Below, in pieces: positions 20,801 to 26,518 of a stretch of DNA of 26,518 bases (position 1 is its first letter; the number at the start of each line of letters is the position of its first letter). Origin of the DNA: Baffinella frigidus (taxonomy: Eukaryota; Cryptophyceae; Cryptomonadales; Baffinellaceae); the NCBI GenBank assembly GCA_026770585.1, contig MU646802.1:98483-125000 (forward strand), given 5' to 3'. The position numbers were made by a program, and so were the translations under genes. The notes below the pieces were generated by a model that did no database searches, was not told where the DNA came from, and was given only the letters and a program-made list of their open reading frames with translations.

Positions 20801-21496
20801 GTGGCGAGATCAGCGTCCCAGAACGCTACGTAGTCCGCTTCCGAGAGCGAGTGCGCCTGCGGCAGATCGCCACGGTCACCCAAGTTGGTACGGTCACCGC
20901 CCAATGTCGTGAGATCGCTTCGTTGGTATGCGGTATGCGGTATGCGGTATGCGGTTTGGGATATGGTGTTTGGGGTTCTCAGAGACATGCCGCGCGCGAT
21001 ACGGGGCAATATTCGCAGAGGTAAGGTGGTGGAAACTCCTCACAAAGCTCAGGTACCAATCCAGCTGCGACCCATCCCACATCCCCATCCTCTGGGAGGA
21101 CAGCGAGAAAATCCTTGGACTGTATGAAACAGAGGGGTGAGGTTCGACCGTCATCACGTGGTTGATCCCCTGCCGCACGGCCTCAGCCTTGCCCCCGTTC
21201 TTCGCCAGGTCAAGGACGAAGAGGTTCTTTGGGTGCGCGGCGGCGAGGATCTTGAGCACGCCGAGCGTCCCGTCCTTGGACCCGTCGTTGACAAACGTGA
21301 AGAAGACGTTCGCGTTGGCCGGATCGGACGCGTACGCCAGGAATTCCGCTCGTGGCAGCCGCTCCACCTCGTTGTAGCACGGCACCACGACGTGCGTGCT
21401 CCCCGCGGCGACGCCCTCCACCGCCGCTGCTAGCAGCATGCCCAGCACCACCGCCCACCGTACCATCCCAACCCCCCGCATCGCTCTGCCAGACAC
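14881..21496 (-). CDS. Family 2 glycosyltransferase (ALG5/DPM1-like), seven exons
   Basis: Exons: 21496-21158, 20856-20793, 20620-20554, 20343-20262, 19200-19129, 17017-16923, 15049-14881. The joins are GT-AG with matching phases (0,1,2,0,0,2), giving 295 residues and a TGA stop. The N-terminus has a hydrophobic leader (about residues 11-31; the start could also be Met6 or Met11). GT2 marks follow in order: VVVPCYNE (36-43), NDGSKDGT (70-77), [10 protein letters not shown] (101-110), [10 protein letters not shown] with the metal-binding DAD (127-129), [32 protein letters not shown] (191-201), WIFDVEL (218-224), and [17 protein letters not shown] near the C-terminus. These are diagnostic of enzymes moving sugar from a nucleotide donor to dolichyl or polyprenyl phosphate. 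The leader points to ER entry or anchoring, but donor sugar and compartment are not certain. Only about 13% of the span is coding. The introns (301, 172, 210, 1061, 2111 and 1873 bp) hold heptamer arrays, microsatellites, MITE-like palindromes and decayed exon copies. Confidence 0.88.
15055..16015. repeat. Large heptamer array in glycosyltransferase intron 6
   Basis: Blocks of TTTTGGG, TTTGGGG and TTTAGGG, each fairly homogeneous, with variants between. The array starts within about 10 bp of the exon 7 acceptor, so CCCCAAACC units form the pyrimidine-rich end of the intron. A sequencing gap interrupts it. Confidence 0.95.
15771..15802. other. Assembly gap (32 N)
   Basis: Run of N inside a TTTAGGG array. 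True array and intron length are unknown here. Confidence 0.99.
16211..16331. mobile_element. MITE-like element in intron 6
   Basis: The left end CCTAGGTCTGTTTGTATGAA (then ACTAGGCTCGCC) pairs with GGCGAGCCCAGTTTCACTCA (then GGCAGGGCTAGG). The layout resembles the elements at 19391-19507 and 19669-19785 (CTCTGCCTGAGTTTTATTCT ends). Confidence 0.65.
16335..16815 (-). repeat. Three decayed copies of glycosyltransferase exon 6 end
   Basis: All lie downstream of true exon 6 (17017-16923, donor CAG-GTACCA). Copy b (about 16815-16735) still reads [18 protein letters not shown], but has no AG acceptor, an extra C/G causing a frameshift, and GA at the donor. Copy c (about 16660-16597) has GC at the donor. 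Copy d (about 16400-16335) retains CAG-GTGCGC. Copies c and d share further upstream sequence (GGCCGTCCACT) that is absent from exon 6. Confidence 0.7.
16407..16530. mobile_element. GGTACCTC-type MITE-like palindrome in intron 6
   Basis: Same ends and CCTAGG-rich centre as the copies at 7.56-8.37 kb, here nested beside the exon 6 copies. It shows that these elements sit in introns of an intact gene. Confidence 0.75.
17035..17095. repeat. TTTGGGG heptamer array at exon 6 acceptor
   Basis: About eight TTTGGGG units starting about 15 bp upstream (in gene sense) of exon 6. On the sense strand they read CCCCAAA and end in ACCAG. Confidence 0.9.
17160..17225. repeat. Stem-loop
   Basis: ATCTGAAGGGCCTCGTGTTT pairs with AAACACGTGGCCCTTCAGAT around a short loop. 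It may be the end of a longer AT-rich insertion that runs to about 17590, in which I see no gene. Confidence 0.7.
17332..17402. mobile_element. Short palindromic MITE-like element in intron 5
   Basis: Ends GGCAACGAAATTCACTTCAC and, inverted, GTGTAGTAATTTTCATTG. Relatives at 3682-3752 and 24215-24275. Confidence 0.55.
17735..17865. repeat. CCCTAAG / CCCTAAA heptamer array
   Basis: Period-7 units AAGCCCT with a few AAACCCT. Orientation is opposite to the arrays in introns 3 and 6. Confidence 0.85.
17935..18150. repeat. CCCGAAA heptamer array
   Basis: CCCGAAA and TCCCGAAA units alternate, so periods of 7 and 8 both occur. The long frames here (RNPKPE or GFRVSGF repeats) are translated repeat. 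Confidence 0.9.
18170..18757 (-). repeat. Four copies of glycosyltransferase exon 5 tail with donor
   Basis: True exon 5 ends VTPDLRA at 19129, followed by GTCTCT. Further down the intron, minus-strand copies read GTPDLRA-GTCACC (about 18757-18736), [14 protein letters not shown] (about 18580-18550), SDLTA-GTCTGC (about 18500-18483) and [14 protein letters not shown] (about 18192-18170). All keep the GT. Two are joined to the same 70-bp palindrome (GAATAACC...GGTTATTC; 18202-18271 and 18598-18664), so the repeat unit is larger than the exon tail. Confidence 0.75.
18327..18430. repeat. CCCTAAG heptamer array
   Basis: About ten near-perfect AAGCCCT units, then AAACCAT units, inside intron 5. 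Confidence 0.9.
18788..19125. repeat. Long (GA)n microsatellite
   Basis: Over 300 bp of GA with GAGC, GATA and GTGA interruptions, beginning at the exon 5 donor. On the sense strand it is a CT tract. Confidence 0.95.
19391..19507. mobile_element. MITE-like element, copy 1
   Basis: Perfect AGCTCTGCCTGAG... left end pairing with ...CTCGGACAGAGCT. The inner arms TTTTATTCTGGCTCGTCC and GGACGAGCCATAATAAAA pair too. Length 117 bp. Confidence 0.85.
19560..19640. repeat. CCCTACA heptamer array
   Basis: Period-7 CCCTACA with CCTTACA and CCTGCAC variants, between two MITE-like copies in intron 4. Confidence 0.85.
19669..19785. mobile_element. MITE-like element, copy 2, inverted centre
   Basis: Same ends and length as 19391-19507, but the centre is in reverse orientation: copy 1 has GTACTGGATTTCTG, copy 2 has GAAATCCAGTAC. 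Either the whole element inserted inverted or the centre flipped between its arms. Confidence 0.85.
19801..19977. mobile_element. CCACCAG-ended palindromic element
   Basis: GCCACCAGCCCTGGGAGGTG (then GCTCAA) pairs with TTGAGCCACCTCCAAGGACT (then AGTGGTGG). An internal stem GGGGTCGA/TTGACCCC is present. It resembles 5015-5178. Confidence 0.6.
19991..20065 (-). pseudogene. Dead copy of glycosyltransferase exon 4
   Basis: This minus-strand stretch parallels true exon 4 (20343-20262) and its flank. Where exon 4 has [13 protein letters not shown], the copy reads Q[15 protein letters not shown], with TAG replacing the Tyr codon, and then keeps a GTTGCT donor. Intron sequence just past the donor (CTAACCCCGAGCC) is also shared, so the duplication covered exon plus intron. 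Confidence 0.8.
20065..20172. repeat. CCCTACA heptamer array
   Basis: About 15 CCCTACA units separating exon 4 from its dead copy. Confidence 0.9.
20351..20552. repeat. TTTAGGG array filling intron 3
   Basis: Nearly the whole 210-bp intron 3 is heptamer repeat. The donor itself (GCGCG-GTAAACCCTAAACCC on the sense strand) merges into the first repeat unit, and the acceptor AACAG lies about 8 bp past the last. Confidence 0.95.
20928..20955. repeat. TATGCGG heptamer array
   Basis: Four units of GGTATGC in glycosyltransferase intron 1. The period is again 7 but the sequence is unlike a telomere. Confidence 0.8.
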
Positions 21497-21789
21497 CGCA
21501 CGCGGCGGTGATGCCCCTCCTGCGCCTCTCAGCGCGCGTCTGGTTCACCGGCCTTGCCTCTGGTCCGGGGATCCAGGTTATTTGGCTCACCAAGTTGCTG
21601 CGCGAGGGGTCCTTTTTGCTCTCAAGTTGACGGCTCGCCAGGTAGATTGTCAACTTTAGAATAGTCTACGAACGAGGATTGAAGAGGACCAGCGGGGGTG
21701 GGAGGAGGAGGAGCACGTTGTCAAGGGGCATTTCCCCCAGCAGACGGTTCGATCACTAGGGGCATCACCCACGCCCAGTGGTGTCTCCG
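21497..21789. promoter_or_regulatory. Divergent promoter region
   Basis: 293 bp between the start codons of the glycosyltransferase (minus) and the TRAPPC10-like gene (plus). It contains a hairpin (AAGTTGAC...GTCAACTT, about 21624-21657). No TATA box or repeated motif as clear as that in 6142-6431. Confidence 0.45.
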
Positions 21790-24700
21790 ATGGTGGCGGA
21801 CAGCCTGGTGGCTGGCGCAGAGCCGCTGCTGGTTGCAGTCCACGGCGAGACGGACACCTGGGAGGAGCTCGAACCCCTGGTGCGGCGCCACTGCCAGCCG
21901 TTCGGGGGGTTCGCGTGGACACCGAAGCGCGCGGATCTGGACGCGGTTGTTGTCGAGCGGCTGGAGCTGCGGTTCCACGCCGCGGGGGATGCTGTCCTGG
22001 ACGAGGGCGCTCCGCCGCTGCAGTGGAGCAGCAGGAGTTTTCTGCACATTTTGGTGTTGCGGTGCGATGATGCGAAGGCGTACAAGGATTCTGTCTTCGA
22101 GCGGACGAGCGCGTGGGTAGCGTCCCTGCCTCTCACACGCATCGTGCTGATGCTTGACCAGTATTTGCACTCCCTCTCCCATCCCCGTGTCCAGTTTCAA
22201 AAATCTCAAGTGCAGTTCTTCAACAGCAGTGTAGAGTGATCTCAGCGAATCCATTCCTTCTCCCCACATCCGTTCCCACGGCTCAGGTTCTAGCGCCCCA
22301 GCCCAGAACCCCCCTTGCAACCCCTGACTCAGCACACATGGTTCGGGCGAAGAGATTTGGGAAAAGCTCGCTGGTCTGAATCCTTTTCACCAGGTGGCTG
22401 CGCGGACAGACGCCCGGCAGGAGCTGCTCCTGGTGCATGTGCAGCGACAGGCGCCCCGCCAGGCAACTCTCCCCCCCAAACTGCTGCCTGCCGAGGGGAT
22501 AGAAACGCTGCAAATGCTGGCGCGCCAGTTGCGGTCTCCGAACACACAAGTGTGTGCGCGGCACGCGGTTCTGTACCTGTTTGTTTGCATGATGCCAGCC
22601 ACTCCATGGGCGATCGCGCGGCAGCAGCATCCCAGCTCTGTCTCATTCAATTTGGGTCCACCAATTTGTTGAGCCCAGGCTCTTTCCCGCTCCAAAGTTG
22701 ACGGGTTTGTACCATACGACCAGCATGTCAACTTAAGAATTGTCCAACCGGATTGCAGGCAGAGCTACCACGCCAGAACCTTGGAAGAGGTCGCCAGAAG
22801 TCAATTCCTCCTGAGGGCAGTGGTTTTCAAAAGTCGACAACCGCTTTCAGATGCGGTTTAACAAAATCAACCCCCACCTTGAATCTGGCGTGGTAGGCAT
22901 CCGCGCATGCGAGGTGCCAGGCAGAGGCGCATCCCAACGCTGCCTCTCACCAAGATTTTTCCTCTGGCCAATTTTTCCCCTTTGACCAAGATGTTTCGGA
23001 TGTTTCCCTCGGACCAATCTGTTTCCTCTGACCAATCTGTTTCTCCTTTGACCAAGATGTTTCCCTCTTACCAAGATGTTTCCCTCTGACGAATCTCTTT
23101 CCACGGACCAATCTGTTCCCCCTCACCAGGATGATTCCTTTTACCAATATGATTCCTCTGACCAAGAGGTTTCCCTGTGCCCAATCTGTTTCCTCTGACC
23201 AAGATCTCAGACGAAAAGCTGGGTCCCGCGGCAGGCAACCTCGTTCGGTTTCAAGGCCGCCTCGTCTGCCGCTGCCACCCACAGGTCCCTAAACTCGAAA
23301 CCCTAAACGCTAAACCCTTAACCCTTAACCCTTAACCCTTAACCCTTAACCCTTAACCCTTGACCCCAACCACTGAACCATAAGCCCCAAACACTAAACC
23401 CCAAACCCCAAACCTTAAACCCTAAACCCTAAACCCTAAACCCTGAAACCTAAACCCAAAACCCCAAACCCTAAACCCTAAACCATAAACCCTAAACCCT
23501 AAACATCAAACCCCAAACCCCGCACCCTAAACCCTAAACCCTTAACCCTAAACCCTACACCCTAAACCCGAAATGGTAAAGCAGGAAGATGGTGGAGAAG
23601 TTGCGGGCGGACCTGAAGCTGGAATCGCGCATCGCATCCTTCGACTTCTCGCAATCCCCGCCCGCCTCCCTCGGTACGATTCGAGAGAGGGGGAGGGGAT
23701 GGGGGGGGGGGAGAGAGAGAGCGTGAGAGGGAGAGAGAGAGGCAGAGAGGGTTTAGATAGAGAGACGTCCACACACTTATGCACTGCCAGGCCAGAGATT
23801 TTGTAAAAGTCAATCCAACCACAAAATCTGTCAACTTAGAAACGAGGTACCTAGATTGGGTACTTCGAAAATCGATTTTTGTCTTGAGTTGACTAATATA
23901 AAAACTCCGCCCTGGCAGTGTAATGCGGCATCAACCTGTTTTCGGGGTGCTGTACCACCCCACACACTTCCGATGCGGGCCGGTCATAGACTCCTCGCCC
24001 CGATGCGGGCCTATCCCATGCCATTCCTCAGAGTGAACCGTCGATACCCCAATGCGGTATCAACCTGTTTTCGGGGCGATGTACCACCCTACAGTGTTGC
24101 TCTAGAATACCCACCGTAGTCAAACACGGTCTGTCCCGAGCCATTCCTGAGCGTGTGCCACTGGAGCGGGGAGAGCACTCTTATCGCGGCAAGTGTTTAT
24201 AATACGTACGTTTTGGCAACGAAATTACTATACACCTGGAGCTTCCGGTCACGTCCGTGTAGTAATTTTCGTTGCGAAACGGGTCGGAGACCCCCGAAAT
24301 CGTATTTATGATTAGTTGTCGTCCAGATGAACTCCGTGAAGCTTCGCGTGTGGGATGTCACGCGATACCTTCTGCACGGGAGGGCTGCCACGTCTTATCC
24401 GGGCAACCGCGTGCTCTTCAGGTGTTGGGACTACACTGTACAGTAGGACCCGGGGCTCCTAGGTCCGCGTTTCTCGTACGAGCCGAGCCCTAGGACCGTA
24501 GCGAAATACCTATCGCATGCCATTCCTGAGGAGGTGACGCTCCACATAGCAGACTTCACGGATACAGTCCATCTAAACTTCACGGATACAGTCCATCTAA
24601 ACTTCACGGATGCAGTCCATCTAAACTATTTGTACTAGAATCTTATCCATTGCCCTAGAACTTAACCGGAATTTCACCTTGCATTCACGGTGAAAAGGTC

Positions 24701-26034
24701 CTCGATCGCTGCTAAGTGGGCACACCACGCAGGGGACGAGGCGCACAAGGCGGACGCGCAGCTGCTGGGGGCGCTGATCTGCCAGGGGGTTATGGCTGCT
24801 GTCGATTCCCGCCGCGGAGAATACCAAGGTGCCACTCCTTTTCTTCTTCTTCTTTTTTTCTCCCTTTTTGTTTTTTCTTCCTTTTTTTGTGTTCTTCTTT
24901 CCTTTTTGGTGTTCTTCTTGTTCTTGTTCTTGTGGTTCTTGTTGTTCTTGTTCTTGTTCTTGTTCTTGTTCTTGTTCTTGTTCTTCTTGTTCTTCTTGTT
25001 CTTGTTCTTCTTGTTCTTGTTCTTGTTGTTGTTCTTGTTGTTCTTGTTGTTGTTCTTCTTCTTCTTGATTACTCTGGCGCCTATGAATGATCCAAACGCC
25101 TACGAGCCGGTACCACACAGTAGGCTTCGCATATCGAGTTCTTTGTTTTCGTGGTACTAATTGAGAACTTCTCGGTACAAAGTCGTCTTATTAATCGGCA
25201 TTTCGACCGGATTTTTGGTCGAATTTTCCTTCGAAGCCCACTGTATTGCTGCACTACTGTCAAATTGACATGGTGATGTTGGGCCACTCACTCAGTCATT
25301 TATTCATTTATTCATTCATGCATGCATTTCATCGTCATCCATCCATCCGTCCATCCGTCCATCCGTCCATCCGTCCATCCATCCATCCATCCGTTCATTC
25401 GTCATTCATTCGTCCTTCATGCACGCATTCATAAATCCACTCATTCATTTCATCATCCATGCATTCTTTCATCTCATCGTCATCCAATCATGCATCAACT
25501 CAGTCCATCCTCATCCATTCAGTTCATCACCCTCCATCCATCCATCCATCCATCCATCCATTCATTCATTCATTCTCATAGGGTAACGGCCTGAAAATGG
25601 GGTAGTTAGGCATACGGCATTGCCTAGGACCTTCTACCGTAGGCCGAGGGATCCTAGGACCAAAAAGTCTCGGCCTACGGTAGGAGGTCCTAGGCAATGC
25701 CGTAGGCCTAACTACCCCATTTTCAGGCCGTTACCCTATTAATTCGTTTGATGCATGCCACGAACGAATCATGGTCCGCAGCGGCAAACCGCATTTCATC
25801 ACGCGTTCATTCACTCATTCATGGTGGGCAGCGGCGGCGAGATGGCACTACTCTATCATGCCAAAAGTGATACTGATTCAGTGATCGTCCGAAATGAAAG
25901 TGACATCGTGGTGGTGGTGGGCAGCGGCGGCGTCGGCGGACGCGATAACAGGCGGGCGCGCGGACCTCGGGTCGGTGTTCCTCGCGCGCGATGCTCTCGC
26001 GGCCCTCTTCCTCTCTCTTGGCGCTCCTCGCGAG
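21790..26034 (+). CDS. TRAPPC10: TRAPP II subunit TRAPPC10/Trs130-like, 5' part
   Basis: Exons: 21790-22116, 22394-22533, 23585-23673, 24733-24828 and 25925-26034 (or from 25952). Phases match (0,2,1,1), every acceptor is CAG, and the gene must continue past the right edge. Exon 1 has FHAAGD and SFLHILVLRCDDAKAYKDSV, like the conserved FLHI..TC.D...YK segment near the N-terminus of TRAPPC10. Exon 2 gives TDARQELLLVHVQ, where the family has a WLIVYV-type strand. Exon 3 (KMVEKLRADLKLESRIASFD) resembles the KLRNDF...RC segment. Exon 4 has VDSRRGEYQ, where relatives have LDRR...YE. Exon 5 has FLARDALAALFLSL, matching the FF..KE.LA..FE helix. Using acceptor 25925 restores the usual spacing between these last two motifs. 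The protein would tether vesicles at the Golgi as part of TRAPP II. Identification rests on recalled family motifs, so it is moderately sure. Introns carry a CCCTAAA array, minisatellites and a long palindrome. Confidence 0.6.
22960..23215. repeat. Minisatellite of 17-20 bp units
   Basis: About a dozen variants of CTGACCAATCTGTTTCC and TTGACCAAGATGTTTCC in TRAPPC10-like intron 2. The charged peptides on the minus strand (RGNRLVRGK) are translated repeat. Confidence 0.9.
23285..23575. repeat. CCCTTAA then CCCTAAA heptamer array
   Basis: A clean block of AACCCTT passes into AAACCCT. It ends about 10 bp before the exon 3 acceptor (AAGCAG) at 23584, so CCCTAAAC units occupy the branch-point region on the sense strand. 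Confidence 0.95.
23688..23760. repeat. (GA)n / GAGG microsatellite
   Basis: It starts just past the exon 3 donor and includes a G10 run. The arrangement parallels the GA tract at the glycosyltransferase exon 5 donor. Confidence 0.85.
23925..24105. repeat. GCGGCATCAACCTGTTTTCGGGG tandem units
   Basis: ATGCGG(C/T)ATCAACCTGTTTTC with GTACCACCC recurs at about 23921-23965 and 24052-24095, with shorter GATGCGGGCC units between. Intronic; no gene seen. Confidence 0.6.
24215..24275. mobile_element. Short palindromic MITE-like element
   Basis: Ends GGCAACGAAATTACTATACA and GTGTAGTAATTTTCGTTGC. It is the best preserved of three family members. Confidence 0.65.
24553..24626. repeat. 24-bp tandem repeat, three units
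   Basis: Three near-identical copies of ACTTCACGGATACAGTCCAT plus CTAA. The third has GATGC for GATAC. Confidence 0.95.
24835..25070. repeat. TTCTTG microsatellite
   Basis: TTC-rich, then GTTCTT units, beginning at the exon 4 donor of the TRAPPC10-like gene. Poly-Leu/Val or EQEQ frames are translated repeat. Confidence 0.95.
25285..25575. repeat. CATT / CATC tetranucleotide repeat
   Basis: CATTCATT and CATCCATC blocks with CGTCCATC variants. Intronic. Apparent His/Pro/Ser-rich peptides are translated repeat. Confidence 0.95.
25578..25739. mobile_element. Near-perfect 162-bp palindrome
   Basis: ATAGGGTAACGGCCTGAAAA at the left equals, inverted, TTTTCAGGCCGTTACCCTAT at the right. Pairing continues through GGGGTAGTTAGGC and GCATTGCCTAGGACC almost to the centre (about 70 bp per arm). 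It is the best preserved inverted-repeat element in the window and so probably the youngest. It lies between TRAPPC10-like exons 4 and 5, just after the CATT repeat. Confidence 0.9.
25780..25850 (+). repeat. Copies of the TRAPPC10-like exon 5 start
   Basis: GGTGGGCAGCGGCGGCGAGA at about 25823-25843 repeats the acceptor and first bases of exon 5 (GGTGGGCAGCGGCGGCGTCG at 25917-25936). A weaker copy, GTCCGCAGCGGC, is at about 25770-25785. Here the acceptor side is multiplied, not the donor side. Confidence 0.5.
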
Positions 26035-26437
26035 GTTCTCCCTGCCCCACACGAGGCTATCCATGCGAACAGAATAAAATGACATTTTGAAAAATTGTGG
26101 GATATGATCACGTTTCCTCCTGCTTTTTCCGGGGGAAACGTGATCAATTGCTGACTGGTGGCGTGTTTCCTGGGTAATAATTCAATAATTGACTTATGAA
26201 TCTGTTCGCATGGATAGCCTCGTGTGGCCCAGGAGACGGCCTTTGTGTGTGACACCACGTTCTTACTATGCCTATCTTTCAGGTGTATCTATCCTTGTCC
26301 CCCCCCCAACAATTGCGGCGTCAGTGGCCTTCACACGCCTGCCGCTTCGTCCTTGTTAGTGCTCAACCCCCCTCAAGACTGATGCGAAAAAAACTTGAGG
26401 GGGGTAGAGCAGGCGGAAGATTCGTGCGTGTGTCCCC
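26035..26437. other. Intronic or unassigned sequence
   Basis: It holds a short inverted repeat GATCACGTTTCC/GGGGAAACGTGATC (about 26106-26144) and a hairpin CCCCCCTCAAG/CTTGAGGGGGG (about 26366-26406). No further exon recognised. Confidence 0.5.
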
Positions 26438-26518
26438 CCCCCCCCCCCCCCCCCCCCCCCTTGACAGACTCGAGCTGGTCCGTCCGCTGAAGCCCCCCCC
26501 CCCCCCCCCCCCCCCCCC
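26438..26518. other. Poly-C runs at right edge
   Basis: C runs at about 26435-26460 and 26493-26518 mirror the poly-G at the left edge. Probably contig breaks at homopolymers. Confidence 0.8.

Noticed and set aside
22283-22731. Minus-strand frames of 105-115 codons opposite TRAPPC10-like exon 2
   Set aside because: Shadow frames of a GC-rich exon. The plus frame alone joins in phase to exons on both sides.
24621-25160. Glu/Gln-rich or Leu/Val-rich proteins of about 160 codons
   Set aside because: Translation of the TTCTTG repeat. Only the segment 24733-24828 has exon character.
1-26518. CRISPR array, bacterial operon, tRNA or rRNA genes
   Set aside because: Tandem repeats here have no unique spacers of constant length. 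I found no tRNA- or rRNA-like sequence, and introns and AATAAA point to a eukaryotic nucleus.

Overview
This is a nuclear genomic window from a eukaryote, most likely a unicellular alga. The genes are split by GT-AG introns. TTTAGGG-type heptamers are very abundant. One predicted protein (minus strand, start 6141) opens with a signal peptide followed by a basic, Ser/Pro/Ala-rich stretch, as in nuclear-encoded plastid proteins of algae with secondary plastids. A cryptophyte or similar alga would fit, but I cannot fix the species. Coding exons are short GC-rich islands in a sea of repeats, so most long open frames in the window are not genes.

Layout. (1) 0.3-4.4 kb, minus strand: an unrecognised gene read from short phase-0 exons, each present in two to four tandem, partly decayed copies separated by heptamer arrays and microsatellites. 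(2) 5.5-7.4 kb, a GC-rich divergent pair: a minus gene for a putative plastid-targeted protein (6141 to 5508) and a plus gene for a Pro/Ala-rich disordered protein (from 6432), with 290 bp between the start codons. (3) 7.4-14.7 kb, mainly repeats: palindromic MITE-like elements, a dispersed repeat in about eleven copies, CCTA-rich DNA, and fossil coding pieces (an ABC-transporter-like signature at 11.7 kb, C2H2 zinc-finger pieces at 13.8 kb). (4) 14.88-21.50 kb, minus strand: a complete seven-exon family-2 glycosyltransferase of the ALG5/DPM1-like type (295 aa from about 6.6 kb). (5) 21.79 kb to the right edge, plus strand: the first five exons of a TRAPPC10/Trs130-like gene, divergent from the glycosyltransferase with 293 bp between start codons.

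The most interesting feature is how the introns are built. They hold tandem arrays of many different heptamers (TTTAGGG, TTTGGGG, TTTTGGG, TGTAGGG, TTAAGGG, CTTAGGG, TTTCGGG, TATGCGG). They also hold repeated decaying copies of the neighbouring exon's end with its splice donor, and MITE-like palindromes. Splice phases still join cleanly across these introns. All proposed acceptors end in CAG, while donors share little beyond GT. The two gene products that can be named belong to the secretory pathway: lipid-linked sugar transfer, and vesicle tethering at the Golgi.
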